Origin: JAGLSB01 sp023135955
GTDB taxonomy: Bacteria > Bacteroidota > Bacteroidia > Bacteroidales > GCA-2748055
Direction: 5' to 3'
Length of the DNA: 25,194 nt
NCBI GenBank assembly: GCA_030673645.1
Contig: DAOVIO010000045.1
Location: 1 to 25,194, forward strand
The notes under the pieces were generated by a model. The model worked only from the letters and a program-made list of their open reading frames with translations, made no database searches and was not told where the DNA came from. The position numbers and the translations under genes were made by a program. Shown one piece after another: positions 8,470 through 17,117 of this stretch. The number at the start of each line of letters is the position of its first letter. Positions within the stretch are counted from its first letter, which is position 1.

Positions 8470-9537
8470 ATGACACTCACAGATTTAGGATATAACATAG
8501 ATTTAAAAAATCACCGAATTGATCAAGGACTTGATTCATTTGGTGTCGGGCGAGTAATATCAGAACACAAAGAAAGATATATTGTTAAGACAGTTGAAAA
8601 TGAATTTGAAGCGGAAATAGTAGGTAATTTAAGGTTTACTGCAAAAAACAGGTCTGACTTTCCTGCCGTAGGAGATTGGGTTGCTATTTCGGAATATGAT
8701 GAAAACAAAGTGCTTATTCACGCTATTTTCCCGAGAAAAACAATAATCAAGAGACAGGCTGTTGGAAAATTTGGAGAAATACAAATTATTGCATCAAATA
8801 TTGATTTTGCCATAATTGTTCAGTCTGTTGATAGAGATTTCAATATAAATAGAATAGAAAGATATATAACCATTTGCAATGCTTCCAATGTGAAGCCAAT
8901 TATAATACTTAGCAAGATTGACCTGATAAACGACTTGCAATTAAAAGACATTCAGCACAATATAACGGAGAGAATTAAACTTGTACCAATAGTTGCAATT
9001 AGCAATGAAACAGAAATTGGATATGACAGGTTGAATGAGATTTTTGTGAAGGGCAATACCTATTGTTTACTTGGTTCATCAGGTGTTGGTAAATCAACCC
9101 TGTTAAATAATATATCAGGCAAAGCACTAATGAAAACCGATTCAATAAGTGTAAGTACAAAAAAGGGTAGGCACATTACAAGTCACAGAGAATTAATAAT
9201 TCTTGAAAATGGCGGAATTTTAATTGACAATCCCGGAATGAGGGAAGTTGGAATTGCGGATACAACAAGCGGTTTAGAAATTACATTTAACGCAATTATT
9301 GAGTTATCTCAACATTGCAAATTCAAAGATTGCACACATATTCACGAAGATGGCTGTGCGATACTGGAAGCCGTTAAAAAAGGTGAAATCGATAAATATT
9401 CTTATCAAAATTACCTGAAAATGGAAAGAGAAAAAACTCATTTCGAATCAACTGTGGAAGAGAAAAGAAAAAAGGATAAGGATTTCGGGAAAATGGTTAA
9501 GAACTATAAAAAGGATAAGAAATTGAACAAGTACTAA
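8470..9537 (+). CDS. rsgA: RsgA/YjeQ-type circularly permuted GTPase
   Basis: The protein is 355 aa from the ATG at 8470, where MTLTDLGYN is the natural family start; an in-frame ATG at 8422 would add 16 residues of unlikely sequence. RsgA matures the 30S ribosomal subunit. Domain order is an N-terminal OB-fold (about 20-90), then the permuted GTPase with G4 LSKID (147-151) ahead of the P-loop GSSGVGKST (202-210) and G3 DNPG (253-256). The zinc site follows, with Cys283, Cys288, His290 and Cys296. A Lys-rich tail ends the protein. It belongs to the version with the MTLxDLGYN start, which often occurs beside a second, standard rsgA in the same genome, so it may be a paralogue. It is unrelated in function to the neighbouring sugar operon. 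Confidence 0.93.
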   Translation: MTLTDLGYNIDLKNHRIDQGLDSFGVGRVISEHKERYIVKTVENEFEAEIVGNLRFTAKNRSDFPAVGDWVAISEYDENKVLIHAIFPRKTIIKRQAVGKFGEIQIIASNIDFAIIVQSVDRDFNINRIERYITICNASNVKPIIILSKIDLINDLQLKDIQHNITERIKLVPIVAISNETEIGYDRLNEIFVKGNTYCLLGSSGVGKSTLLNNISGKALMKTDSISVSTKKGRHITSHRELIILENGGILIDNPGMREVGIADTTSGLEITFNAIIELSQHCKFKDCTHIHEDGCAILEAVKKGEIDKYSYQNYLKMEREKTHFESTVEEKRKKDKDFGKMVKNYKKDKKLNKY

Positions 9538-9617
9538 GCACAATAAACAAACTGACGTTTTGCGCAATGCTAATTGACCTAATAAAACAATGGATATTAA
9601 ATATTTAAACAATTAAT

Positions 9618-10178
9618 ATGCTTACAAATTATTTAATATTTTCGATAGTCTTTCTCTTATTTGCTTTTATCGTATTTAGAGTTAAGGTTAAAAAGGATTA
9701 CATGAACAGACAGAAATTGTCTGTATTTTCTTCTATTCTTGAGGTACTTGTTTTTGCCATACATGGAAGTTCGCTATATTTAGTTTTGCCGACTAAATGG
9801 CCTTATCTTCCACAAATGCCAGAAAATTTAGTTGTTACAAATGTTTTTAGAGTAATGATAGTTGTTGGGATAATTATACTTTTTATTTCATGGTTTAAGT
9901 TGGGTACAAAAGCTAGTATGGGTGCAGATAAAAACAGGTTACAAACAGGTGGATTGTATAGATACTCCAGAAATCCTCAAATGCTTGGTTATGGTCTCAT
10001 GATAACTTCTTTTCTTGTTGCATATTTTTCATATTTGGTATTAATTTGGTTTCTCCTTTTTATTATAGCCGCTTTTTTTATGATTAAATCTGAAGAAGAG
10101 TTTCTCTATCAAAAATATAAAGAAGAATATCGAGATTATTGCAAACAAGTGCCAAGGATAATTAAAATTGAAGTGTGA
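9618..10178 (+). CDS. Isoprenylcysteine carboxyl methyltransferase-like (ICMT/PEMT fold) membrane protein
   Basis: The protein is 186 aa with about four to five membrane segments (about 3-20, 36-55, 74-95 and 130-160). The C-terminal half holds the family signature: GGLYRYSRNPQMLGY, a long hydrophobic hairpin, then SEEEFLYQKYKEEYRDYCKQVPR. In characterised members this region binds S-adenosylmethionine and the enzyme methylates lipids or lipid-modified proteins at the membrane. The bacterial substrate is unknown. It follows the rsgA-like gene by 80 bases on the same strand but need not share its promoter. Confidence 0.8.
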   Translation: MLTNYLIFSIVFLLFAFIVFRVKVKKDYMNRQKLSVFSSILEVLVFAIHGSSLYLVLPTKWPYLPQMPENLVVTNVFRVMIVVGIIILFISWFKLGTKASMGADKNRLQTGGLYRYSRNPQMLGYGLMITSFLVAYFSYLVLIWFLLFIIAAFFMIKSEEEFLYQKYKEEYRDYCKQVPRIIKIEV

Positions 10179-10254
10179 TTGAAATATATGCCTTTCAATT
10201 CCATGCACCTTGTTTTAAGAAAATAAATATCATATTTTAGTATTTTTTCAAAAT

Positions 10255-10266
10255 ATCGATATCGAT
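10255..10266. promoter_or_regulatory. 12-bp perfect palindrome, candidate operator of the ribokinase gene
   Basis: ATCGATATCGAT is a perfect palindrome 63 bases upstream of the ribokinase start. Its size and central symmetry suit a LacI-type or similar dimeric sugar repressor. No such regulator is encoded in the window, so the partner is unknown. Confidence 0.35.
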
Positions 10267-10328
10267 TATTGAGATTTGGTTTTTATTTTAAATAAATTTA
10301 TTAATTATCCTCCTGTAAACCTGGGAAA

Positions 10329-11255
10329 ATGAAAAATTCTATTGTAGTAATTGGGAGTTCGAATGTGGATATGATCATGAAAGTTGATTATATTCCTGAG
10401 TCAGGAGAAACATTAACCGGAGGCATATTTAATCAGGTTTATGGTGGAAAAGGAGCAAATCAGGCAGTAGGTGCTGCGAGAGCTGGAGGAGATGTTGCCT
10501 TTATTACTTCCGTAGGCGATGATGTATTTACCCCTCCTATGGTAAAAAATTTCAATGATGATGATATCAATACAAAATTTGTCTTTAAAGAGCCAACTCA
10601 ACCATGTGGTTCAGCATTAATCATTATCGGTAAAAATGGACAGAATATTATAACCGTTGCTGCCGGTGCAAATGATAAATTAAGCCCCGATCATCTGAAA
10701 ACCGCATCTGCACCAATACTTGGTTCAGAAATGATTATTCTTCAGAACGAGATTCCTCGCGAAACGGTAGAGTTTGCTATTAAAATGGCAAATAATAGCA
10801 GAATTAAGGTTTTGTGGAATTTTGCTCCGGCTATGGAAATAGATAAAAAGTATTTAGCCATGACAGACTTTCTTGTTTTGAATGAAGTAGAGGCAGAGTT
10901 TCTTTCCGGGATGAAAATTAAAAATATTAAAGATGCGGAATCAGCAGCCAGCAAGATAAAGGAGTTTGGTTCAGAAACGGTAATTATCACACTTGGCTCA
11001 CAAGGAGCCTATTGTTTAAATGAAGATATAAACCTTCACGTCCCCACTCCCTATGTTGAGGTTGTTGACACTACAGCAGCCGGGGATGTATTTTGCGGAA
11101 GCTTTGCTGTTTCAATTACTGAGAAGAAAAGTATCGAAGAATCAATGAAATTTGCTACAGTTGCCTCAGCCCTCTCAGTAGCCAGGATGGGAGCGCAACC
11201 TTCTGCACCAACAAGAAAGGAAATAGATGACTTTATTCAGAATATGAAAAATTAG
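10329..11255 (+). CDS. rbsK: Ribokinase (PfkB family)
   Basis: The protein is 308 aa, the usual ribokinase length. It phosphorylates D-ribose to ribose 5-phosphate with ATP in the cytoplasm. PfkB signature 1 region: GGKGANQAVGAARAGG (39-54). Signature 2: DTTAAGDVFCGSFA (247-260) with the catalytic base Asp253; the usual DTTGAGD has Ala for the first Gly. The N-terminal IVVIGSSNVDM with Asp14 and the GDD at 63-65 are also typical. A palindrome lies upstream and a CTCCT stretch precedes the start. Other pentose or nucleoside kinases of the PfkB family are possible, but the ribokinase fit is the best. No rbs transporter is nearby. Confidence 0.85.
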   Translation: MKNSIVVIGSSNVDMIMKVDYIPESGETLTGGIFNQVYGGKGANQAVGAARAGGDVAFITSVGDDVFTPPMVKNFNDDDINTKFVFKEPTQPCGSALIIIGKNGQNIITVAAGANDKLSPDHLKTASAPILGSEMIILQNEIPRETVEFAIKMANNSRIKVLWNFAPAMEIDKKYLAMTDFLVLNEVEAEFLSGMKIKNIKDAESAASKIKEFGSETVIITLGSQGAYCLNEDINLHVPTPYVEVVDTTAAGDVFCGSFAVSITEKKSIEESMKFATVASALSVARMGAQPSAPTRKEIDDFIQNMKN

Positions 11256-11305
11256 GCTTAATTTTACTGTTGGAGATTTTAAAATATATGAAATTGAATA
11301 TAGTA

Positions 11306-11352
11306 CTACCCCCCTCCAACCTCCCCCCTAAAAGGTGGAGGCAAGAGTTTTT
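11306..11352. repeat. GC-rich dispersed repeat with imperfect stem
   Basis: A C-rich run (ACCCCCCTCCAACC) is followed by a G-rich arm, AAAGGTGGAGG at 11331-11341. The arms 11313-11321 and 11334-11341 pair with one bulge. It stands out sharply from the AT-rich surroundings, and the same 11 bases AAAGGTGGAGG recur on the minus strand at 18619-18609. It may act as a terminator of the ribokinase gene (TTTTTAAG follows the stem) or be a small mobile repeat. Confidence 0.5.
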
Positions 11353-11381
11353 AAGTAAGGTCCTCAATAAATTATAAACAG

Positions 11382-13274
11382 ATGAATAGAATCATTGCAT
11401 ATATTATCACAATTTTATTGCTTCTATCCTCTTGTGATCAATTCAATATAGGCCAGGATGAGAATGGTATTGATTCGAATGAAGATCTGCAAGAATATCT
11501 TTTAACAGGATGGAACACATGGAATAATTCTAATCTTCTCCAGCAGGTATTAATGCCTGAAGGATTATCTATTCGCATTTCCTTTCGGAATAATCAAGTC
11601 ACAGATGGTTTTCCTTATTATCTTGATCAAGCTTATATAACAAGTCCTTTTCATGACTATCCGGAAAAAATAGAACCTATTAATCACGCTTATGATGGGA
11701 ATTATACAGACCTTAGAATTACCTGGAAAGGTCTGACTGCCAGGGTACAAACAGCAACTCAAAAAGGTGAGATTTTCATTTTATATACACCAGAGGTTTT
11801 GCCGGAGAATCCACCACTCATGATTGTAGAAACCGGCATGCTCTGGAACAAAGGTGGTATTGTAGAGAAAAAGACTGGATTTTTTCAAGCTGAATTTGGA
11901 CCCATTACATATAATATAACAGCTACTGAGCGCGATTCTATGGTTCCTCTTCCGTTGGCAGCAGATTATTTAAGTTTCAGATCTGATAAGCCGGTAGGAA
12001 TTTATTCCGGGAAGAACAGATCAATGGAATACATTCAACGACTTATGGTTAACAGGGAAAAATTGGTTAACTCACAATATGAGGTCTGGGGTGATCATGT
12101 TGAAACATATAAAGCATTACAAAATCTTTTAGGATGGAATCTAATTTATGATGCTAATAATGATAGGGCTATTACTCCTGTTAGTAGAAAGTGGAGTGAA
12201 AGTTGGGGTGGATGGATACTAAATTGGGATACTTATTTTACGGCAGCAATATACGCTATCGATAATAAATATCTGGCCTACTCAAATGTCATAGCCATTA
12301 CGAATGAAATAACTGAAAAGGGTTTTGTTCCAAATTTTAGCGCAGCTCTTAATAACAAAAAATCGTGGGATAGGTCACAGCCACCGGTTGGGAGTCTTAT
12401 CACTAAATTGATTTACGATAAATACCTTGAAAATTGGTTTTTGGAAGAAGTATATGATAAGCTTTTATCATGGAACAGGTGGTGGCCGGAAGCTAGAGAT
12501 AACATGGGTTACTTGTCCTGGGGTTCCGATCCACTTCCTCAAGTTATTGAGTCGAACACAATAAAGGCAGCCATGTATGAATCGGGCCTTGATAATTCAC
12601 CACTATTTGATGAAGCTCAATTTAGCCCAAACGCTCATATGCTTAATTTGGCTTCGGTTGACTTAATGAGTTTGTATATTGCTGATTGTAAAAACTTAGC
12701 TGAGATTGCTGATATTCTTGGTCATTCTGAGGATAAAGCTGAATTACTTGATCGAGCAGAGAGATATTCCGTTAAGCTCAAGAATCTTTGGGATGAAAAT
12801 AAGGGAATCTATCGCGATCTATATCTCTCTACCAATGAATTTTCACCCCATTTTGCCCCAACAAATTTCTATCCTTTAATTGCAGGTGTTCCTACGCAAG
12901 AACAAGCTGAGAGAATGATTTCAGAACATTTTATGAATCCAGATGAATTCTTTGGCGAATATATGATGCCTTCAATTTCTCGTGATAATGCTGCATTCCC
13001 CGACAATTCATACTGGAGAGGGAGAATTTGGGCTCCAATGAATTTCCTTGTCTACCTAGGATTACAGAACTATGATCTTACTGAAGCAAGCAAAATATTG
13101 GCTGATAAATCAAATGATTTACTTATGAAAGAATGGCTGGAAGACCAACGGGTATATGAGAATTATAATTCAATTACCGGAGAAGGGAATGACGTAAGTA
13201 ATAGTGATGGGTTCTATACCTTGAGTGGGCTTTTTGCATTGATTAAACTTATGGAAGAAGGATTTTGGGATTGA
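11382..13274 (+). CDS. GH63-like (clan GH-G) glycosidase, secreted lipoprotein
   Basis: The protein is 630 aa. The signal ends in the lipobox LLSSC (Cys18), so it is probably surface- or periplasm-anchored. An N-terminal beta-sandwich (about 40-220) precedes an (alpha/alpha)6 barrel. Barrel motifs match GH63 and mannosylglycerate-hydrolase-like enzymes: WILNWDTYF (278-286), YESGLDNSP with the likely general acid Asp404, YWRGRIWAPMNFLVY (544-558) and ENYNSITGEG, in which Glu593 is the likely base. Characterised relatives cleave alpha-glucosidic or mannosylglycerate-type linkages. The natural substrate here is not identifiable. It follows the ribokinase by 126 bases, separated by a GC-rich repeat, so cotranscription is doubtful. 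Confidence 0.75.
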   Translation: MNRIIAYIITILLLLSSCDQFNIGQDENGIDSNEDLQEYLLTGWNTWNNSNLLQQVLMPEGLSIRISFRNNQVTDGFPYYLDQAYITSPFHDYPEKIEPINHAYDGNYTDLRITWKGLTARVQTATQKGEIFILYTPEVLPENPPLMIVETGMLWNKGGIVEKKTGFFQAEFGPITYNITATERDSMVPLPLAADYLSFRSDKPVGIYSGKNRSMEYIQRLMVNREKLVNSQYEVWGDHVETYKALQNLLGWNLIYDANNDRAITPVSRKWSESWGGWILNWDTYFTAAIYAIDNKYLAYSNVIAITNEITEKGFVPNFSAALNNKKSWDRSQPPVGSLITKLIYDKYLENWFLEEVYDKLLSWNRWWPEARDNMGYLSWGSDPLPQVIESNTIKAAMYESGLDNSPLFDEAQFSPNAHMLNLASVDLMSLYIADCKNLAEIADILGHSEDKAELLDRAERYSVKLKNLWDENKGIYRDLYLSTNEFSPHFAPTNFYPLIAGVPTQEQAERMISEHFMNPDEFFGEYMMPSISRDNAAFPDNSYWRGRIWAPMNFLVYLGLQNYDLTEASKILADKSNDLLMKEWLEDQRVYENYNSITGEGNDVSNSDGFYTLSGLFALIKLMEEGFWD

Positions 13275-13482
13275 AATTGTCGTCAAATCTATTTTTAAGA
13301 TTCTAGCTTTTTTGTTAAGCTTATATTTATACGCATCTTTAAGAATTAAAACAATTGTTGTCCTTCTTTTGGGTATATGACCCCTCAACATTTTTAAGCC
13401 AAATATTACAATAGTAAATTAAAACATGACCTGAGTCTACTAGTTTTGCTGTATCTCCAATGAAAAAGCAGTCAGACTTTTT

Positions 13483-13490
13483 TATCTTTG
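13483..13490 (+). promoter_or_regulatory. Promoter -7 box (TATCTTTG) for the oxidoreductase gene
   Basis: This is an exact TAnnTTTG match ending 17 bases before the ATG at 13508. It lies inside the upstream extension of the reading frame (ATG 13460), so a transcript from it could not use that earlier start. It therefore supports 13508 as the true start and implies a leader of only about 10 nt. No good -33 box is visible. Confidence 0.55.
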
Positions 13491-13507
13491 AACACAATTA
13501 CATTGTT

Positions 13508-14503
13508 ATGAATAAAAAATATCGCGCCTTAAGAGTACATGAAGTTTCTGGAGGAAACTTTGAAAGAAGGATTGACAATTTGAATATCGATGATTTACCA
13601 GATCATGAAGTATTGGTTCAAGTGAAATATGCAGGAATGAATTATAAAGATGCATTATCGGCCTACGGTAATAAAGGAGTAACGCGTTATTATCCTCATA
13701 CACCTGGAATAGATGCAAGTGGAATAGTTGTAGAAAGCAAATCGAATTTATATAAACCAGGAGATCGTGTTGTTGCAGGTGGGTATGATATGGGGATGAA
13801 TACCCCAGGTGGTTTTGGAGAATACATCAGTGTACCGGCACAATGGTTATTCAAATTGCCGGATTCTGTAGATCTTAAATACAGTTCATTACTTGGGGGG
13901 TCGGGCTTTACAGCAGGTTTGAGTATCATGAATCTTATGGATCAAGGTGTTAAGCCAGATGATGGACCTATTTTAGTTACTGGCGCAGCTGGTGGTGTTG
14001 GTAGCTGGTCGGTTTTAATACTTAAAAAATTAGGTTTTAAAGTGATAGCAGGGACCTCAAATATTGAAGATTCAGCCGAGCTAATTTCAAAATTAGGAGC
14101 AGATGAGCATGTTGATAAATCTGTAATTGATGACAAGTCAGGAAGACCACTTTTAAAATGGAAATGGGCAGGAGTTATTGAAAATGTAGGCGGAAATGTT
14201 CTTGCTACTGCATTAAAAGCTTGCAAGCCAGGCGGTACAGTCACATGTTGTGGAAATATTTACTCTCATGAGTTAGTTACCACAGTATATCCATTTATTC
14301 TTAATGGTATTAAATTAATTGGGATTTCTTCACCCGATGTTGATAATAGAACAAAGGCCAGACTCTGGAAAAAATTTCTTGATGAATATAAAGTGGATTT
14401 ACCCGATATTGTTACTGAAATTAAGCTTGAGGGGCTCCCTGGAATACTTGAAAAAGTAATGAAAAAGAAGAATCGGGGACAGGTTCTTCTAAAACATCAT
14501 TAA
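13508..14503 (+). CDS. YhdH/YhfP-family (AcuI-type) NADPH-dependent quinone/acrylyl-CoA reductase
   Basis: The protein is 331 aa in the medium-chain dehydrogenase/reductase superfamily, zinc-free branch. Start at 13508 is set by the promoter box at 13483 and by family length. Motifs: the catalytic-domain stretch VKYAGMNYKDALSAYGNKG, HTPGIDASGIV, then the nucleotide-binding turn VTGAAGGVG (157-165) and SKLGADE. The fingerprint YKDAL...G.. and TPGID is that of the YhdH/AcuI family, which reduces acrylyl-CoA or quinones with NADPH. Marine bacteria use AcuI to detoxify acrylate from dimethylsulfoniopropionate, but nothing else here points to that pathway, so the physiological substrate is open. 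Confidence 0.87.
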   Translation: MNKKYRALRVHEVSGGNFERRIDNLNIDDLPDHEVLVQVKYAGMNYKDALSAYGNKGVTRYYPHTPGIDASGIVVESKSNLYKPGDRVVAGGYDMGMNTPGGFGEYISVPAQWLFKLPDSVDLKYSSLLGGSGFTAGLSIMNLMDQGVKPDDGPILVTGAAGGVGSWSVLILKKLGFKVIAGTSNIEDSAELISKLGADEHVDKSVIDDKSGRPLLKWKWAGVIENVGGNVLATALKACKPGGTVTCCGNIYSHELVTTVYPFILNGIKLIGISSPDVDNRTKARLWKKFLDEYKVDLPDIVTEIKLEGLPGILEKVMKKKNRGQVLLKHH

Positions 14504-14511
14504 AAAATTAC

Positions 14512-14519
14512 TATTTTTG
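14512..14519 (+). promoter_or_regulatory. Promoter -7 box (TATTTTTG) for the hypothetical membrane protein
   Basis: This is an exact TAnnTTTG match, 17 bases before the ATG at 14537 and just after the preceding stop codon. It suggests independent transcription with a leader of about 10 nt. Confidence 0.45.
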
Positions 14520-14536
14520 CGAAAATAATTTATTAA

Positions 14537-15172
14537 ATGAGCAGAAGTAATAGCTATACAGACGAGGTTAGAGAACGATCAAATTTTGATTTGAATAAGC
14601 TTATCGCCAATCGGGAAAAGCAGATTAAAGATAAAGTCCTTGCGGCATTGTGGGAGTTGGAAAAAAGAGGTGCCCTTGATGAAGAAAAAAGGAAATTACT
14701 TTCACAATACAGTTTCCCTACAAAAAATATTTTCAGCAGTAATACCTTTACCAGCCCCTTACCAAAAGGGCCATTTATGGATCCTAATATTAGTAATGAT
14801 CCTACTTTGCCCAGGTTATTTTCCCGTTTTTCAATTCGTTTTTTTGCCTTATTATTCTCTACTTTTTTTGCAGGAATATTACTTGCTGTTAACTTATACC
14901 GACTAAAGAAAAAGGATCATATCTTAATTGTTGTTCTCTTTTCGTTTCTTTTTGCCTATTTGACGGTTTTTATATCAGGGAAATACCCGGATAAGTTAAC
15001 GTTGATTACAATTATTATGAATGTAATTGGCGCACTTCTTCTCGAAGAAATGTTTTGGAACCGATTGATAGGTAGAAACTTTAAGTTTCAACGACAAAGC
15101 ATTCTTCCAGCTTTACTTATCGGAGTAGTTGTTTCTTTACTCCTTTTATTGGGGATGTCATCAATGGTTTAA
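14537..15172 (+). CDS. Hypothetical membrane protein
   Basis: I do not recognise this 211-aa protein. The N-terminal 90 residues are hydrophilic and charged (a likely helix near ANREKQIKDKVLAALWELEKR), followed by a Pro/Asn-rich linker. The second half has four hydrophobic segments at roughly 98-118, 128-147, 152-172 and 190-208, with no catalytic motif visible. The layout of a cytoplasmic N-terminal part plus a four-helix membrane domain is common among uncharacterised Bacteroidota proteins. It has its own -7 box upstream and follows the oxidoreductase by 33 bases. Confidence 0.75.
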   Translation: MSRSNSYTDEVRERSNFDLNKLIANREKQIKDKVLAALWELEKRGALDEEKRKLLSQYSFPTKNIFSSNTFTSPLPKGPFMDPNISNDPTLPRLFSRFSIRFFALLFSTFFAGILLAVNLYRLKKKDHILIVVLFSFLFAYLTVFISGKYPDKLTLITIIMNVIGALLLEEMFWNRLIGRNFKFQRQSILPALLIGVVVSLLLLLGMSSMV

Positions 15173-15244
15173 TTTGAAGCATTATTCCCATAAAAGGCCT
15201 AATCATTCGCGCACTATTTTTAAGCTTTTTCCTATTTTTAAATC

Positions 15245-15457
15245 ATGAATTTGAATACTTTCTCACCAGATCTGGTTAAGATATTCAGATACAATTATGC
15301 TATTCCTCAATATGGATTAACTACAGGAGAACGATATGCTGCCATTGATAAAATTGAATCAGAGCATCTGGAATTATTAATCGGCGGTAATCTTAAGGAA
15401 GGAATTGGTATGGCAGACAGGATTAAACAAGGAAGAGAATTGGCTGAGAGCTGTTAA
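15245..15457 (+). pseudogene. Orphan C-terminal fragment of protoporphyrinogen oxidase (HemG/HemY type)
   Basis: The open frame has only 70 codons, while the family is about 430-480 aa. The translation matches the very C-terminus of the FAD-dependent oxidase: YAIPQYGLTTGERYAAID followed by LLIGGNLKEGIGMADRIKQG and ELAES. This is the conserved final substrate and FAD-contact region (usually P-Q-Y...GN...G.G..D.I..G...A). A stop codon (15239-15241) closes the frame just upstream, and I see no earlier part of the gene in the 72-base spacer. It ends 4 bases before the convergent yjbQ-like gene. I infer a decayed or rearranged hem gene; a short expressed peptide is unlikely to be active. Confidence 0.7.
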
Positions 15458-15461
15458 TCTG

Positions 15462-15872
15462 TCAATTTTTTGTCTCAAGAACAGTAATAACAATATTTCT
15501 GGCTTCCCGTGGTCCGTCAAATTCACAAACAAAGATATTTTGCCAGGTAGACAATCCCATTGTACCATTAATAATAGGAATTGTTTCTTGAGGCCCGACA
15601 ATACCGGCTTTTAAATGAGAATCGCCATTATTATCCTGAGCATCATGTTCCCAGACACCAGAAGGAATTAGCTTTCGGAAAAGTGTAATTACATCATTTT
15701 GAACAGAATTATCCCAGTTTTCCTGTATCATAATACCTGCAGTCGCTCCCTGAACATAGACATTTACAAGTCCATACTGAACATTGCTTTTCTCCACAAA
15801 TTCTTGAACCCTGGGGCTAATGTCAAACAGCCCATTGTGGGAGTCTGTTGAAATTGTAATGGTAGTTTGCAT
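15462..15872 (-). CDS. YjbQ/UPF0047 family protein
   Basis: The protein is 136 aa, the normal length for this small single-domain family. Diagnostic motifs: GIMIQENWDNSV near residue 47, WEHDAQDNNGDSHLKAGIVGP in the middle, and TWQNIFVCEFDGPREARNIVITVL at the end. E. coli YjbQ shows weak thiamine phosphate synthase activity, but the true role is unsettled. The usual His before the TAA/TAG motif is Gly here (QGATAG). It converges on the protoporphyrinogen oxidase fragment with a 4-base gap. A possible purine-rich ribosome site (AAGGAGGG) lies about 20 bases upstream of the start. Confidence 0.88.
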   Translation of the reverse strand: MQTTITISTDSHNGLFDISPRVQEFVEKSNVQYGLVNVYVQGATAGIMIQENWDNSVQNDVITLFRKLIPSGVWEHDAQDNNGDSHLKAGIVGPQETIPIINGTMGLSTWQNIFVCEFDGPREARNIVITVLETKN

Positions 15873-15958
15873 AAGTAAAGATTTTAATGTGAACCCTCCT
15901 TAAGAATATATAATGGCCATTAAAGCCTTTGCTGCAAAGTAATGTAGGTTTAGAAAGT

Positions 15959-15973
15959 AACCAGCAACCAGCT
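15959..15973 (+). repeat. 15-bp repeat, left copy of an inverted pair
   Basis: AACCAGCAACCAGCT here is the exact reverse complement of 18090-18104. The two copies bracket the lipase-like and GSCFA genes. The unit contains the tandem CCAGCAA/CCAGC pattern. The rest of the spacer 15873-16146 shows only AT-rich leader sequence. Confidence 0.6.
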
Positions 15974-16146
15974 TCCATATACCCAAATATACGATAAAAT
16001 AGTCCCTTTCATTATTCAACAACTTACCCTCATCCAAACAATTCTGTGTATCATCAATAATTCTTTGTAAAATACAAAATTGCAGTTAAATTTATGTTAA
16101 TTTGTATTTCTTACTGCTAGAACCTGTAAAAAGAGGAATTTACTAG

Positions 16147-16995
16147 ATGATAAAAAAAACATACGAGTGGAAATCTCTGGATAAGAAGAGTATTTTTGCT
16201 CGTTCATGGACCCCTTCAGAAGATGGTGCAAATACAATATTAATTGTACATGGCCTGGGAGAGCACAGTGGAAGATACGAGCATTGGGCAGAATTATTTA
16301 CAGAAAAAGGATTCAATGTTATTGCCATGGATTTACGAGGGCATGGGAAGTCTGTGGGAAAACGAGGACACTCGAAAAGCTTAGAAAAATTACTGGACGA
16401 TATTGATATAATGTTTGCTGAAGCAAAAAAGTTATTTCCTGAGAGTAAGTTGATATTGTATGGTCAAAGTATGGGCGGAAATCTAGTATTAAATCATATT
16501 ATCCGAAGAAACCATCCGGTATCAGCACTAATTGTTACTTCTCCCTGGTTAAAACTTACAAATACACCATCAGATTTATTAATCTCGCTGGTTTCATTTT
16601 TGCAGAAAATCATTCCATCATTCAGAATTTCTACTGGGTTAAATATTGATGACATGTCTCACGATCCTGAAGTTGCGAGGAATTGCTTGAGTGATCCGCT
16701 CAATCATAATAAAATTTCTTTGCGTTTATTTTATGAAATTTACGATGCAGGATTGTATGCTTTTCGGAATGTATATAAAATAAATTACCCATTCCTGCTA
16801 ATGCATGGCACGGAGGACAATATTACATCCCCCAAGGCCAGTGAAGATTATGATATGAACACAACAAAGCGAACACACCTCAAATTATGGGAAGGACAGT
16901 ATCATGAATTGCATAATGAAGTAATATATAAAGACATATTCAAGTATATTATAGATTGGTTAGCAGAATATGATCTTGGTCAGAATGTGAAATAG
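16147..16995 (+). CDS. Alpha/beta hydrolase, monoacylglycerol lipase-like (serine aminopeptidase S33/Hydrolase_4)
   Basis: The protein is 282 aa with no signal peptide. Oxyanion region VHGLGEHSGRYEHWAE (34-49) and MDLRGHGKSVG (61-71) are typical of monoacylglycerol lipases and lysophospholipases. The nucleophile elbow is GQSMGG with Ser108. The remaining triad members are Asp224 in HGTEDNIT and His253 in GQYHELHNE. A cap domain fills about 130-205. A purine-rich AAGAGGAA lies about 10 bases before the ATG. Likely reaction: hydrolysis of a monoacylglycerol or related ester in the cytoplasm. The family is clear; the substrate is not established. Confidence 0.88.
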   Translation: MIKKTYEWKSLDKKSIFARSWTPSEDGANTILIVHGLGEHSGRYEHWAELFTEKGFNVIAMDLRGHGKSVGKRGHSKSLEKLLDDIDIMFAEAKKLFPESKLILYGQSMGGNLVLNHIIRRNHPVSALIVTSPWLKLTNTPSDLLISLVSFLQKIIPSFRISTGLNIDDMSHDPEVARNCLSDPLNHNKISLRLFYEIYDAGLYAFRNVYKINYPFLLMHGTEDNITSPKASEDYDMNTTKRTHLKLWEGQYHELHNEVIYKDIFKYIIDWLAEYDLGQNVK

Positions 16996-17117
16996 TTAAC
17001 CTTATTTTAAGAAGTATTACAGATAGACTTCGATCCCTGAACTTTTATACTGAGCCTTCTAAATTATGTCGACGAACTGAATAGTATTCCTGATCTAAAT
17101 TCCTTAAATAGCCAATT

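Noticed and set aside
8421..9600. Integron attC sites around the RsgA-type gene
   Set aside because: The short words do not give the paired core sites and long stem expected of attC; kept only as a weak cassette-edge observation.
13275..13330. Stem AAGCT/AGCTT after the GH63-like gene as a terminator
   Set aside because: The stem is only five AT-rich pairs and lacks a convincing U-run.
14640..14906. 88-codon frame inside the hypothetical membrane protein
   Set aside because: It is an alternative frame of the 211-residue gene; no start signal or motif, and no evidence of a frameshift.
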